Shown here in pieces: positions 1 through 6,490 of a DNA stretch of 10,325 bases (positions are counted from its first letter, which is position 1; each line of letters opens with the position of its first letter). The DNA is from Alphaproteobacteria bacterium (GTDB lineage: Bacteria; Pseudomonadota; Alphaproteobacteria; Micropepsales; Micropepsaceae), in contig PKWC01000095.1 of the NCBI GenBank assembly GCA_003131925.1, positions 1-10,325 on the forward strand, in the 5' to 3' direction. Both the position numbers and the translations under genes were made by a program. Under the pieces are notes generated by a model. That model did not search any database. It was not told where the DNA came from and worked only from the letters and a program-made list of their open reading frames with translations.

Positions 1-1109
1 TGCATGTCGGCTCGCTGTTGCCGATCATGCTGCTGTACTGGCTGCAGCAGACCGGTCACCGCCCGATCGCGCTGATGGGCGGCGGCACGACGCGCGTCGG
101 CGATCCGTCGGGCAAGGACGAAAGCCGGCGGCTGCTCACCGACGAGGCGATCAACGATAACCTCAAAGGCATTCGCGCGGTCTTCACCAAATTCCTGAAA
201 TTCGAAGATGCCGGCGGCAAGGCGGTCATGGCCAACAATGCCGATTGGCTCAACACGCTCAATTATATCGACTTCCTGCGCGACGTCGGCCGCCACTTTT
301 CCATCAATCGGATGCTCGCTTTCGATTCGGTCAAGCTGCGGCTCGATCGCCAGCAGGAACTCTCGTTTCTCGAATTCAATTACATGATCCTGCAAGCGTA
401 CGATTTCGTCGAGCTCCATCGCCGTTACGGCTGCGTTTTGCAGATGGGCGGCTCCGACCAATGGGGCAACATTGTCAACGGCATCGATCTTGGCCGCCGT
501 CTGCATAATGCGCAGTTTTTCGCGCTCACCTCGCCGCTCATCACCACGTCTTCGGGCGCCAAGATGGGCAAGACCGCGGCCGGCGCGGTGTGGCTCAACG
601 CGGACCTGGTGAGCCCCTACGACTACTGGCAATACTGGCGCAACACCGAAGACGCCGATGTCGGACGCTTCCTGCGTCTGTTCACCGATCTGCCGGAGGA
701 CGAGATTCTTCGCCTCGAAACTCTGCAGGGCGTCGAGCTCAACAGCGCCAAGAAAACGCTGGCGACCGAAGCGACCGCACTTTGTCACGGACGGGACGCG
801 ACGGAAAAGGCCGCCGACACTGCCCGCCGGACGTTTGAGTCGGGAGAATTCGCCGAAGGCCTTCCCACTTTCGAAATCGCGCGGACAAGACTCGAGGAAG
901 GATTCCTCGTCGCCAATCTCGCCCAGCTGATCGGCTTGACCTCGTCTTCCGGCGAGGCCCGACGTTTCATCCAGTCCGGCGGCCTGCGCCTCAACGGCGC
1001 TCCCGTCACGGACGTGACGGCCGCAGTCGGCCTCGCTGACCTGACGCCCGAGGGTGTGATCAAGATCTCCATCGGCCGAAAGAAACACGCGCTGGTCAGG
1101 CCGGTGTAG
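1..1109 (+). CDS. tyrS: Tyrosyl-tRNA synthetase (5'-truncated by window edge)
   Basis: TyrRS activates tyrosine with ATP and charges tRNA-Tyr in the cytoplasm. The reading frame is open to the left edge. The first complete codons (3-14) read HVGS, the class I HIGH-type motif, so roughly the first 40-50 residues lie outside the window. A TTG at 18 is therefore an internal Leu codon and not the start. Other landmarks are the tyrosine/ATP pocket motif YMILQAYDF (about 382-408), the strongly conserved GGSDQWGN (about 448-471), and the KMSKS-type loop KMGKT at 561-575. The C-terminal 60-70 residues (SSSGEARRFIQSGGLRLNG) look like an S4 RNA-binding domain. The stop is TAG at 1107-1109. The visible length plus the missing N-terminus agrees with the usual size of about 410-420 residues. 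Motifs are intact and I see no lesion. Identity is certain; only the true start is unseen. Confidence 0.97.
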   Translation, partial: HVGSLLPIMLLYWLQQTGHRPIALMGGGTTRVGDPSGKDESRRLLTDEAINDNLKGIRAVFTKFLKFEDAGGKAVMANNADWLNTLNYIDFLRDVGRHFSINRMLAFDSVKLRLDRQQELSFLEFNYMILQAYDFVELHRRYGCVLQMGGSDQWGNIVNGIDLGRRLHNAQFFALTSPLITTSSGAKMGKTAAGAVWLNADLVSPYDYWQYWRNTEDADVGRFLRLFTDLPEDEILRLETLQGVELNSAKKTLATEATALCHGRDATEKAADTARRTFESGEFAEGLPTFEIARTRLEEGFLVANLAQLIGLTSSSGEARRFIQSGGLRLNGAPVTDVTAAVGLADLTPEGVIKISIGRKKHALVRPV

Positions 1110-1164
1110 AGAAGTACAGTTTGAACAGACCGCTTGCGCCGCCACGATCGCAGCCGTGGTAATA

Positions 1165-1195
1165 AGTACGCTATCCCCGTATTCTAGAGCGTACT
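1165..1195. repeat. Inverted repeat downstream of tyrS
   Basis: AGTACGCT (1165-1172) and AGCGTACT (1188-1195) are perfect 8-bp reverse complements around a 15-nt loop, 55 nt after the tyrS stop. No run of T follows immediately, so it is not a textbook intrinsic terminator. It could be a weak transcript-end hairpin, a protein-binding dyad, or chance. A smaller 5-bp hairpin (CCACG/CGTGG, 1142-1159) lies directly upstream. Confidence 0.4.
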
Positions 1196-1298
1196 CTCGT
1201 TTGTTCCCTGATGTTGGGAGAGGAAAGGTGCAGCTCTGTTGGAGATCGGCATAGCGTGGATGGGGTATCATTGACCTCGGGGTAGAACGCTTCTGGCC

Positions 1299-1327
1299 TT
1301 GGGGGTTTCTCGGCATTTTGCTACTAT
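1299..1327 (+). promoter_or_regulatory. Weak candidate sigma-70-type promoter
   Basis: TTGGGG (1299-1304) and TACTAT (1322-1327) are separated by 17 nt, 30 nt before the ATG at 1358. They match the E. coli-type consensus at 3 of 6 and 4 of 6 positions. The spacing is ideal but the match is modest, so this may be chance. It is placed correctly to drive the signal-peptide ORF and the VOC gene after it. Confidence 0.2.
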
Positions 1328-1357
1328 GGCGATGAAGGCTGGCGAAGGGGACGGGTC

Positions 1358-1438
1358 ATGGCCGTGAATTTCCACGTACGAGAATTTTCGATTGCGCTTT
1401 CAGCAATTTTGCTGCTGCTGAGCCCAGCCAGCGCATAA
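1358..1438 (+). pseudogene. 26-codon signal-peptide ORF, likely severed 5' part of the VOC gene
   Basis: This ORF encodes 26 residues: a charged start (MAVNFHVREF), a hydrophobic core (ALSAILLLL) and an AxA-type cleavage motif SPASA, followed immediately by TAA (1436-1438). It has purine-rich sequence upstream (AAGGGGACGGG) that can act as a ribosome-binding site. The frame continues past the stop as AVKTEPP and runs without another stop into the VOC protein that starts at 1460. The simplest reading is that the ancestral gene spanned 1358-1783 and encoded an exported VOC protein of about 141 residues, and that one codon at the cleavage site became TAA. An alternative is a sequencing error at that codon. 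A free 26-residue signal peptide with no mature part would have no obvious function. Confidence 0.6.
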
Positions 1439-1459
1439 GCCGTCAAAACGGAGCCTCCC

Positions 1460-1783
1460 ATGTCTTCCGCGCCCGTAGTATTTTTCGACGTCGCCGGCCC
1501 GGACGCAGCGAAGCTAAGAAGTTTCTACTCGGAGAATTTCGGGTGGGCCTTCGATGCCGCAAATGGCATCACAACGCCCGGCCTGAAAGGCACAATACGC
1601 CAGGACCCGGCAGAAACTCTGATCTATCTGGGCGTTTCCGACATCGACGCCGCGCTGAAGAAGATCGTGGCGTCCGGCGGCACTGTTGTCCTGCCGCGAA
1701 CAGTGGTGCCCAAGGTCGTGATCTTTGCGCTTTTCAAAGACCCTGCGGGAAATCGCATGGGACTTGCGGAGACGGGCAAATAA
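1460..1783 (+). CDS. VOC-superfamily (glyoxalase/bleomycin-resistance fold) protein
   Basis: The 107-residue product has the two paired beta-alpha-beta-beta-beta halves typical of the vicinal oxygen chelate fold. The N-terminal half opens with PVVFFDVAGPD, then KLRSFYSENFGW. The second half has LIYLGVSDIDAALKKIVASGG and the family ending FKDPAGNRMGLAE. The usual N-terminal histidine metal ligand is not evident (FFD stands at that place), so a metal-dependent glyoxalase reaction cannot be assumed and the substrate is unknown. GGAG ends 6 nt before the ATG, giving a good ribosome-binding site for a cytosolic form. The frame is continuous, except for one TAA, with an upstream signal-peptide ORF at 1358. 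The annotated protein may therefore be the remainder of a formerly exported protein, now made by re-initiation if at all. The fold assignment is good; function is unknown. Confidence 0.8.
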   Translation: MSSAPVVFFDVAGPDAAKLRSFYSENFGWAFDAANGITTPGLKGTIRQDPAETLIYLGVSDIDAALKKIVASGGTVVLPRTVVPKVVIFALFKDPAGNRMGLAETGK

Positions 1784-1796
1784 AAAGGCGCGTATT

Positions 1797-1822
1797 GTTG
1801 AAAATACAGGTTGAAAATACAG
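1797..1822. repeat. 13-bp perfect tandem duplication
   Basis: GTTGAAAATACAG occurs twice head to tail (1797-1809 and 1810-1822), starting 14 nt after the VOC stop codon. The second copy also contributes AATACA (1816-1821), which pairs with TGTATT (1834-1839) around a 12-nt loop. This is directly visible. It looks like a local slippage duplication in AT-rich non-coding DNA, with no known function. Confidence 0.75.
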
Positions 1823-2014
1823 GGACATGAAATTGTATTACCGCTTGCGGGTGGCGGCCAATCTACGAGCCAATTCCGAAGTCTCGCTCAAAGCGCGCAA
1901 TCCAGACGGATCCGGCCTTCGGTAACGAGTCAACCGCCCCCGTTAACTTAGCCGACCTGTAATAAGTTTCTGTGGATAGTAGCGAATGTGCGCAAAGAAA
2001 TTGTTGGGCTCCAA

Positions 2015-2331
2015 ATGGCGTTGATCGATACAAGCATGCTGCCCGTCATCGAACGGCTCCCGGGGTGGCGCGGCCGCTATTTCAATTCGCCCAGCATGAC
2101 CTTTGCCCATTATGAGTTTGACGCCGGCGCTACAATTCACGAGCACTCCCACCCGAAGAAGAGGTCTACGAAGTCATCGAAGGCGAACTGGAAATCACTG
2201 TGGCTGGAGTCGTGGAGCGGGTGAGACCCGGGATCGTCATGGTCGTCCCGCCCAATACACGTCACTTTGTGCGTGCGATTACAAATGGGAACCTCATCGT
2301 AATCGATCACCCGTTGCGCAAAATGACGTGA
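2015..2331 (+). pseudogene. Small cupin-domain protein, disrupted by a one-base deletion
   Basis: The first part (2015-2155) reads MALIDTSMLPVIERLPGW and on to FAHYEFDAGATIHEHSHP, which contains the cupin motif-1 histidines (H-x-H-x-H). Directly after, the frame degenerates into KKRSTKSSK and ends at 2222-2224. Shifting frame at 2155 restores a classic cupin: EEEVYEVIEGELEITVAG, then PGIVMVVPPNTRHFV with the motif-2 histidine, ending LIVIDHPLRKMT at TGA 2329-2331. The site reads CCGAAGAAGAGG where CCGGAAGAAGAGG would keep frame, so one G is missing near 2153-2155. Restored, the protein would have 105 residues, a normal size for a single-domain cupin. An upstream GTG at 1988 is possible, but the ATG at 2015 gives a more family-like N-terminus. 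Cupins bind a metal through these His/Glu residues; the reaction here is unknown. As read, the gene would make a truncated product. A sequencing error is the main alternative. Confidence 0.8.
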
Positions 2332-2358
2332 GACGTACGATACGATCCACTCATTCGC

Positions 2359-5300
2359 CTACTGCGTCTGTTTCGCCTGCACCGGTGGCGCGGCGGGCCT
2401 CGCCGGCGCGGTGGGGGTGGAGCCTTCGAAGATGCGCCGCAAGATGCCGGGCGTCAGCATCGAGAGCGGGTTTGTGCTGAGTTTCGGCTCGTCGAGATCG
2501 CCGCGCACGCTATAAGTTACCCCGAACAGCCCCTCGCCTTTCTTCGAGACGAACACGTCTCCCAGAACAGGAATGACTCCGAGGATCCCGTTGATGCCGT
2601 ACATCGGCGCCATGGCGCCCTGGAGCGCGATCTGGTTGGAGCCGCGGTCGACATAGCCGTCCGCGGTCACGCCGACGGAAGGTCCGGACGCACGCGCGTC
2701 GTGGATGTCGATGACATCGTCATTGACGCGGAATGGAATGTCGATGCTGGAGATCGAAATACCCTGTCCCTGCATCAGGTCGACGACTCCTCCCGGGGAT
2801 CCCGACGAAAACAGCCGTGTGAAAAACGCCTGGTTGAGGACGGTGCAGTTCTTGATCGTCACCACGCCGGAATATTCGGGCACGCCCGGATCCTTGCGCG
2901 AAGCCGCGGCCGCCGACGGCATGGTGGCATTGAGGTTCAGTTCGCCACCCCTGATGCTCGCCATGCCGAACAATCCCTTGACCAGTGTACCGGCATCCCC
3001 CGCCTTCATGGTGAGACGGCGCTGATTTCCTTCCGGCGCCACGCTGATCGATAGCGGCGAACCGGCGAGACCTCCGGTCGCGGAAAGCGTTCGCGGATGC
3101 TGGCCGGCGCCGCTCGCGTCAAGAGCAAACGGCGTGACGCTGACTCCGTTGTGCAAGACGAGGCGATCGACCTTTACGCTCACGTGAAACGGTTCGTTCG
3201 TTTCGCGGGTGCTTTCATTCGCGCTCGTCGCGGATTTCCGCTTGCCGATCCCCGAGGCATCGAGCGAGCGGCCCGCGATCGCAATATCGAGGCCGCTGGA
3301 AGGCTGCTCTTTCATCGTCACCGCGAAATCGTTCGCGGCGCCCGCGCGCACATTCGGAAGATTCATAGTCTCGAGCGAACCACCCGCGAACGAAGCATTA
3401 CCGCGCGCCACAAGACTCGGCCCGTCGATCGAAAGATCGGCCGCGCGAAGGTCTCCGTTGGCGTCCAGTTTTGCCGATATCTGGGCGCTGGCGGGAGTTC
3501 CGGGTGGCTTTTTCCATGCCAGCATGTCCAAGCCGAAACTCGCTTCGGTGAGATCGAGATGAACCAATGCCCGCCCAATGGTGCCGCGATGGCCGGTGAG
3601 CGCAGCATCGATCCCGACCGGGCCCGACACGAGCTTGCCGAGAGGCAATCCGAGCGCCTCGCGCGCTGCGTCGTCCAGCGTGCCGCGTAGCGATACTTGT
3701 GTGGTAATCGGACCTCGCGGCTTGAATGCCTCGAGCCAATCCATTTCGAGATTGACCCCGCCGATTCCCACCTTTCCTGTCGCGCGCAACTGGGTGTTAT
3801 CCACATTGAAATCGAGCGTCCCGTTCGAGATTTTCGTATGCGGCCCGAGCGAAATGGCAAACGCGCTGGCTGTTCCGCTGACAGAGACGCCGACCGAATC
3901 AATTGTCTCGCCGCGAATCGTCGGCACGCGGAACGACACATCGAACGCACCCACGCCCTGCGCCGAACTCGAATTGATGTGGAATCGCGTCGGATATTGC
4001 AGCGGTTTCATGTCGAGCAAGGCGAGAATTTGCGGCACCTGACCCGTGACATGCGCGGCGATGTTGGCCGGCGTGCCATCCACATGCAGTTCCGCGATCG
4101 TCACGCGGCCATGAGTCACGGAGAGGGGCCCGACGGCGGCGGAGTCGACATCGGCTTTGAAGGTGTCGCCGCTCAGATTTGCGGTGCCTGCGACATTGGT
4201 GAGCGGGGTCAATCCATTCACATAGCGAATCGTCGCGCCAACGAGTGGAAATGTGACGGAGAGCGCTTCGTCGGGAAGCGCGGGACGGCCGAACGCGCCA
4301 GCAGGAATTTTCGCGTGGACGAGAACCGGGCCAAGACGTCCCGACGAGACTCTTTCCGAAATCCACGCACGCGGGCCCGGCACGACCCGTAGCGGCCAGT
4401 ATGAGAGCAGATCGCGAACGGCGATGGCTCCAATCCTGCCGTCGAAATTCAGCTCCGGAGATTCGTTGGCAGCAAGAACCATGCGTCCCGCAAATGTCGC
4501 CGATAGCGGTCCTCCCGAGAGGAGTCCCTCCTCCACGAGGATGCTGTTGTTCGCGGCGGTGTAGGCGCCTTTCACGATGGCATGCCCCAGAGTAACGGCC
4601 CGTGCCATCGCGCCGGGCAAATCGATCCCGATCCGGTCGAGCGCGAGCGCGAAGCTTGAGGAATTGAGTCCACCGTCCTGATTGAAGGTGAGAGCGGCGC
4701 TTCCCGTGAGATGCGCGCTGGCCTGCTCACCGGCAAGCGCCGCATCATCGATCAGCAAGCGACCTGTCGCGCCATCGTAGCGTCCGACGAGGCGCAGCGA
4801 CTTGACGTGCACCGGCCGGCCGAAACCATTCACATAGCCATAAGCTCCAATTCCGAAATCAGCGAGTCTGAGATCCGTGCCGTTCACCAGAGTCCATGAG
4901 CCCGTGACGTCGGCGGTCAACGCCAGCGGCGCCAGGAACGCAAAGCTCTTTCCATCGCGGGCAAGTGCGGAAAGGCTCAATCCGCTGATGCTGATGTCGC
5001 CGGTTACGACATTTCCCTTCTGCGGCAGATCGATGCTGGCGTAGAGGCGCGCCGGCTTTCCCGATATCTCGATACGGGCGATCAGATTCGCAGTGATGGA
5101 GTCTTTCGCGGCCGATGCATTGTTCGGCGTGGAAATCTGCAGTTCGGCCTCGGGCGCCACGACGAAGGCGCCTGTCTCCTCGTCGTAGAACGCGAGGCGC
5201 GCTTCATGGACCGCGAAACTCTTGAGCGACGACGTGCCCCCGCCGTGATTGTGCGAGATCGCGTCGCGAATGCGCTTCAGGACATCACTGCCGCCTTTCT

Positions 5301-5769
5301 CGGACTCGACGCCGAGACGCAATTCACCGCTCTTCATGTGCACGAGCGTGAGTTGAACGCCGACCAGCGCAATACGATTGACGACGACGTGCCCGCTCAG
5401 GAGCGGACCTGCAGCGAGCCCGATTTCGGCTTTCGGCGCCTGCGCAATGATGTGCTGGCCCTCATCGAAGACGCGCGTGCCCAGAATGACGAGATTGACG
5501 CGCCCCTCCGAGCGCGTCCATTCGAGAGCGGCATCGTCGAAACGGACATCCAGACCCGGTACGACTTCTGTCAGTGCGGCATGAAGGTCACCGTTGAACG
5601 GTCCAAGCGACACCGGCCCCATAAGAAGGCGGAACAGGAGTCCCAGACAGAAGAACACCGTCCCGGCAGCAAGCGCGATTGCGAGCCAGCCGGCGCGGCG
5701 CAGGACAAGCGAAGCAAGCCTCGCGCGCTCGGCGCTGAAGAAGTGCATGCGTGGTTCCGAAACCTTCAA
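2359..5769 (-). CDS. AsmA/YhdP-like (DUF3971-type) envelope protein
   Basis: This 1136-residue protein has a short basic N-terminus, one transmembrane helix at about residues 28-49 (WLAIALAAGTVFFCLGLLF), and then a very long periplasmic region of repeated beta-strand-rich segments. Its C-terminus is the recognisable AsmA-like end: IRGGELNLNATM, GVVTIKNCTVLNQAFFTRLFS, then GVIPVLGDVFVSKKGEGLFGVTYSVRGD. Proteins of this family (AsmA, TamB, YhdP) are anchored in the inner membrane, span the periplasm and are implicated in lipid transport to the outer membrane. That role is family knowledge and is not shown by this sequence. The start is TTG at 5769-5767 with GGAG 5 nt upstream. An ATG seven codons later (5748) is an alternative with a weaker site (GGAA). 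The stop is TAG at 2359-2361, 27 bp from the convergent cupin remnant. It is divergent from bcp across a 115-bp gap. The reading frame is intact; the many other frames across it are shadows caused by high GC. Confidence 0.9.
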   Translation of the reverse strand: MKVSEPRMHFFSAERARLASLVLRRAGWLAIALAAGTVFFCLGLLFRLLMGPVSLGPFNGDLHAALTEVVPGLDVRFDDAALEWTRSEGRVNLVILGTRVFDEGQHIIAQAPKAEIGLAAGPLLSGHVVVNRIALVGVQLTLVHMKSGELRLGVESEKGGSDVLKRIRDAISHNHGGGTSSLKSFAVHEARLAFYDEETGAFVVAPEAELQISTPNNASAAKDSITANLIARIEISGKPARLYASIDLPQKGNVVTGDISISGLSLSALARDGKSFAFLAPLALTADVTGSWTLVNGTDLRLADFGIGAYGYVNGFGRPVHVKSLRLVGRYDGATGRLLIDDAALAGEQASAHLTGSAALTFNQDGGLNSSSFALALDRIGIDLPGAMARAVTLGHAIVKGAYTAANNSILVEEGLLSGGPLSATFAGRMVLAANESPELNFDGRIGAIAVRDLLSYWPLRVVPGPRAWISERVSSGRLGPVLVHAKIPAGAFGRPALPDEALSVTFPLVGATIRYVNGLTPLTNVAGTANLSGDTFKADVDSAAVGPLSVTHGRVTIAELHVDGTPANIAAHVTGQVPQILALLDMKPLQYPTRFHINSSSAQGVGAFDVSFRVPTIRGETIDSVGVSVSGTASAFAISLGPHTKISNGTLDFNVDNTQLRATGKVGIGGVNLEMDWLEAFKPRGPITTQVSLRGTLDDAAREALGLPLGKLVSGPVGIDAALTGHRGTIGRALVHLDLTEASFGLDMLAWKKPPGTPASAQISAKLDANGDLRAADLSIDGPSLVARGNASFAGGSLETMNLPNVRAGAANDFAVTMKEQPSSGLDIAIAGRSLDASGIGKRKSATSANESTRETNEPFHVSVKVDRLVLHNGVSVTPFALDASGAGQHPRTLSATGGLAGSPLSISVAPEGNQRRLTMKAGDAGTLVKGLFGMASIRGGELNLNATMPSAAAASRKDPGVPEYSGVVTIKNCTVLNQAFFTRLFSSGSPGGVVDLMQGQGISISSIDIPFRVNDDVIDIHDARASGPSVGVTADGYVDRGSNQIALQGAMAPMYGINGILGVIPVLGDVFVSKKGEGLFGVTYSVRGDLDEPKLSTNPLSMLTPGILRRIFEGSTPTAPARPAAPPVQAKQTQ

Positions 5770-5884
5770 TTCAACTCCGGGCTGCCGCCCGACCCGCGCC
5801 CCCCGCTTGCACCCGCACCAAACTCAGCTTATCCCCAAAGCGCGTCGATCCGTAAATCCCGCAATCCCCCCTTCGGATAAACTC
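5770..5884. promoter_or_regulatory. Divergent intergenic region between the AsmA-like gene and bcp
   Basis: This 115-bp gap must hold the start signals of both divergent genes unless bcp is served from elsewhere. On the plus strand, TTGCAC (5807-5812) and TATCCC (5830-5835) are 17 nt apart, with half-matches to the -35 and -10 consensus. GGA at 5875-5877 is a plausible bcp ribosome-binding site, 7 nt from the ATG. On the minus strand, GGAG lies 5 nt before the TTG start of the AsmA-like gene. No operator dyad stands out. The promoter assignment is tentative. Confidence 0.3.
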
Positions 5885-6355
5885 ATGACCAAGGAACTTC
5901 GACCAGGCGATCTTGCGCCGCCGTTCAAGCTGCCCACCGATGGCGGTTCCCAAATCTCGACGGCCCAACTGAAGGGCAAGCCTTTCATCGTCTACTTCTA
6001 TCCCAAGGATGACACATCGGGGTGCACGAAAGAGGCGATTTCATTCACTGAGGAAAAGAGAAAATTCGATTCGCTGGGTGTCGAGATTATCGGAATATCC
6101 AAGGATACCGCGGTTTCACACGAAAAGTTTAAGAAAAAATACAAGCTTGGAATCACGCTTGCGTCAGATTCGGAGATCAAGGTTGCGCAAGCCTACGGAG
6201 TGTGGGTCGAAAAGAGTTTGTATGGACGACGCTATATGGGCATGGACAGAGCGACATTTCTGATGGACGCAAAGGGCGTCATCAAACAAATCTGGCGCAA
6301 AGTGAAGGTGCCGGGCCATGTCGCCGCAGTTCTGGAGGCCGCGCGCACGCTTTGA
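5885..6355 (+). CDS. bcp: Peroxiredoxin of the BCP/PrxQ family
   Basis: BCP/PrxQ proteins reduce hydrogen peroxide and organic hydroperoxides using a reactive cysteine, re-reduced by thioredoxin or other thiols in the cytoplasm. The 156-residue product starts MTKELRPGDLAPPFKLP and has the thioredoxin-fold strand GKPFIVYFYPKDDTSGCTKE, with the peroxidatic Cys at residue 47. It continues with VEIIGISKDTAVSHEKFKKKYKL and the conserved active-site Arg in MGMDRATFLMD. The frame is open further upstream to 5594, but the ATG at 5885 gives the family N-terminus and has GGA 7 nt before it. Cys47 is the only cysteine: the resolving Cys found five residues later in E. coli BCP is Ile here. The enzyme must therefore work by a 1-Cys mechanism, with an external thiol resolving the sulfenic acid. 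Length is normal for the family. Confidence 0.95.
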   Translation: MTKELRPGDLAPPFKLPTDGGSQISTAQLKGKPFIVYFYPKDDTSGCTKEAISFTEEKRKFDSLGVEIIGISKDTAVSHEKFKKKYKLGITLASDSEIKVAQAYGVWVEKSLYGRRYMGMDRATFLMDAKGVIKQIWRKVKVPGHVAAVLEAARTL

Positions 6356-6490
6356 CGAATGCGTAAACTGGACCTGAGGTTGTTCCCGAATTGGACTTCT
6401 AATGCCAAGGGCTTGAACGATCATCCAGAATAGGGTGCAATGATGGCACAAGGGGTTGTTGGGGGGTCTACAGGAAAGGAAGGCTGGGGC

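Larger units (their letters stand above)
1110..1357. other. Intergenic region after tyrS; no gene seen
   Basis: I see no credible coding region or RNA gene between the tyrS stop and the small ORF at 1358. What it holds is two inverted repeats just after tyrS (CCACG 1142-1146 with CGTGG 1155-1159, and AGTACGCT 1165-1172 with AGCGTACT 1188-1195) and a weak promoter-like sequence at 1299-1327. The rest is unremarkable. The base composition is less GC-skewed than the flanking genes, as expected for non-coding DNA. Confidence 0.5.

Noticed and set aside
3097..4392. Several plus-strand frames of 150-230 codons inside the AsmA-like gene
   Set aside because: All lie antisense to a continuous 1136-codon gene and show the Arg-rich, patternless composition of shadow frames.
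5206..5880. A 224-codon plus-strand frame opposite the 5' end of the AsmA-like gene
   Set aside because: Its sequence is Arg/Pro/Asp-rich with no family pattern, and it covers the AsmA-like membrane anchor on the other strand; a shadow frame.
5594..5884. N-terminal extension of bcp to the first start in its open frame
   Set aside because: The extra 97 residues are low-complexity Arg/Ser/Pro, antisense to the start of the AsmA-like gene, and the ATG at 5885 gives the normal BCP N-terminus with a ribosome-binding site.
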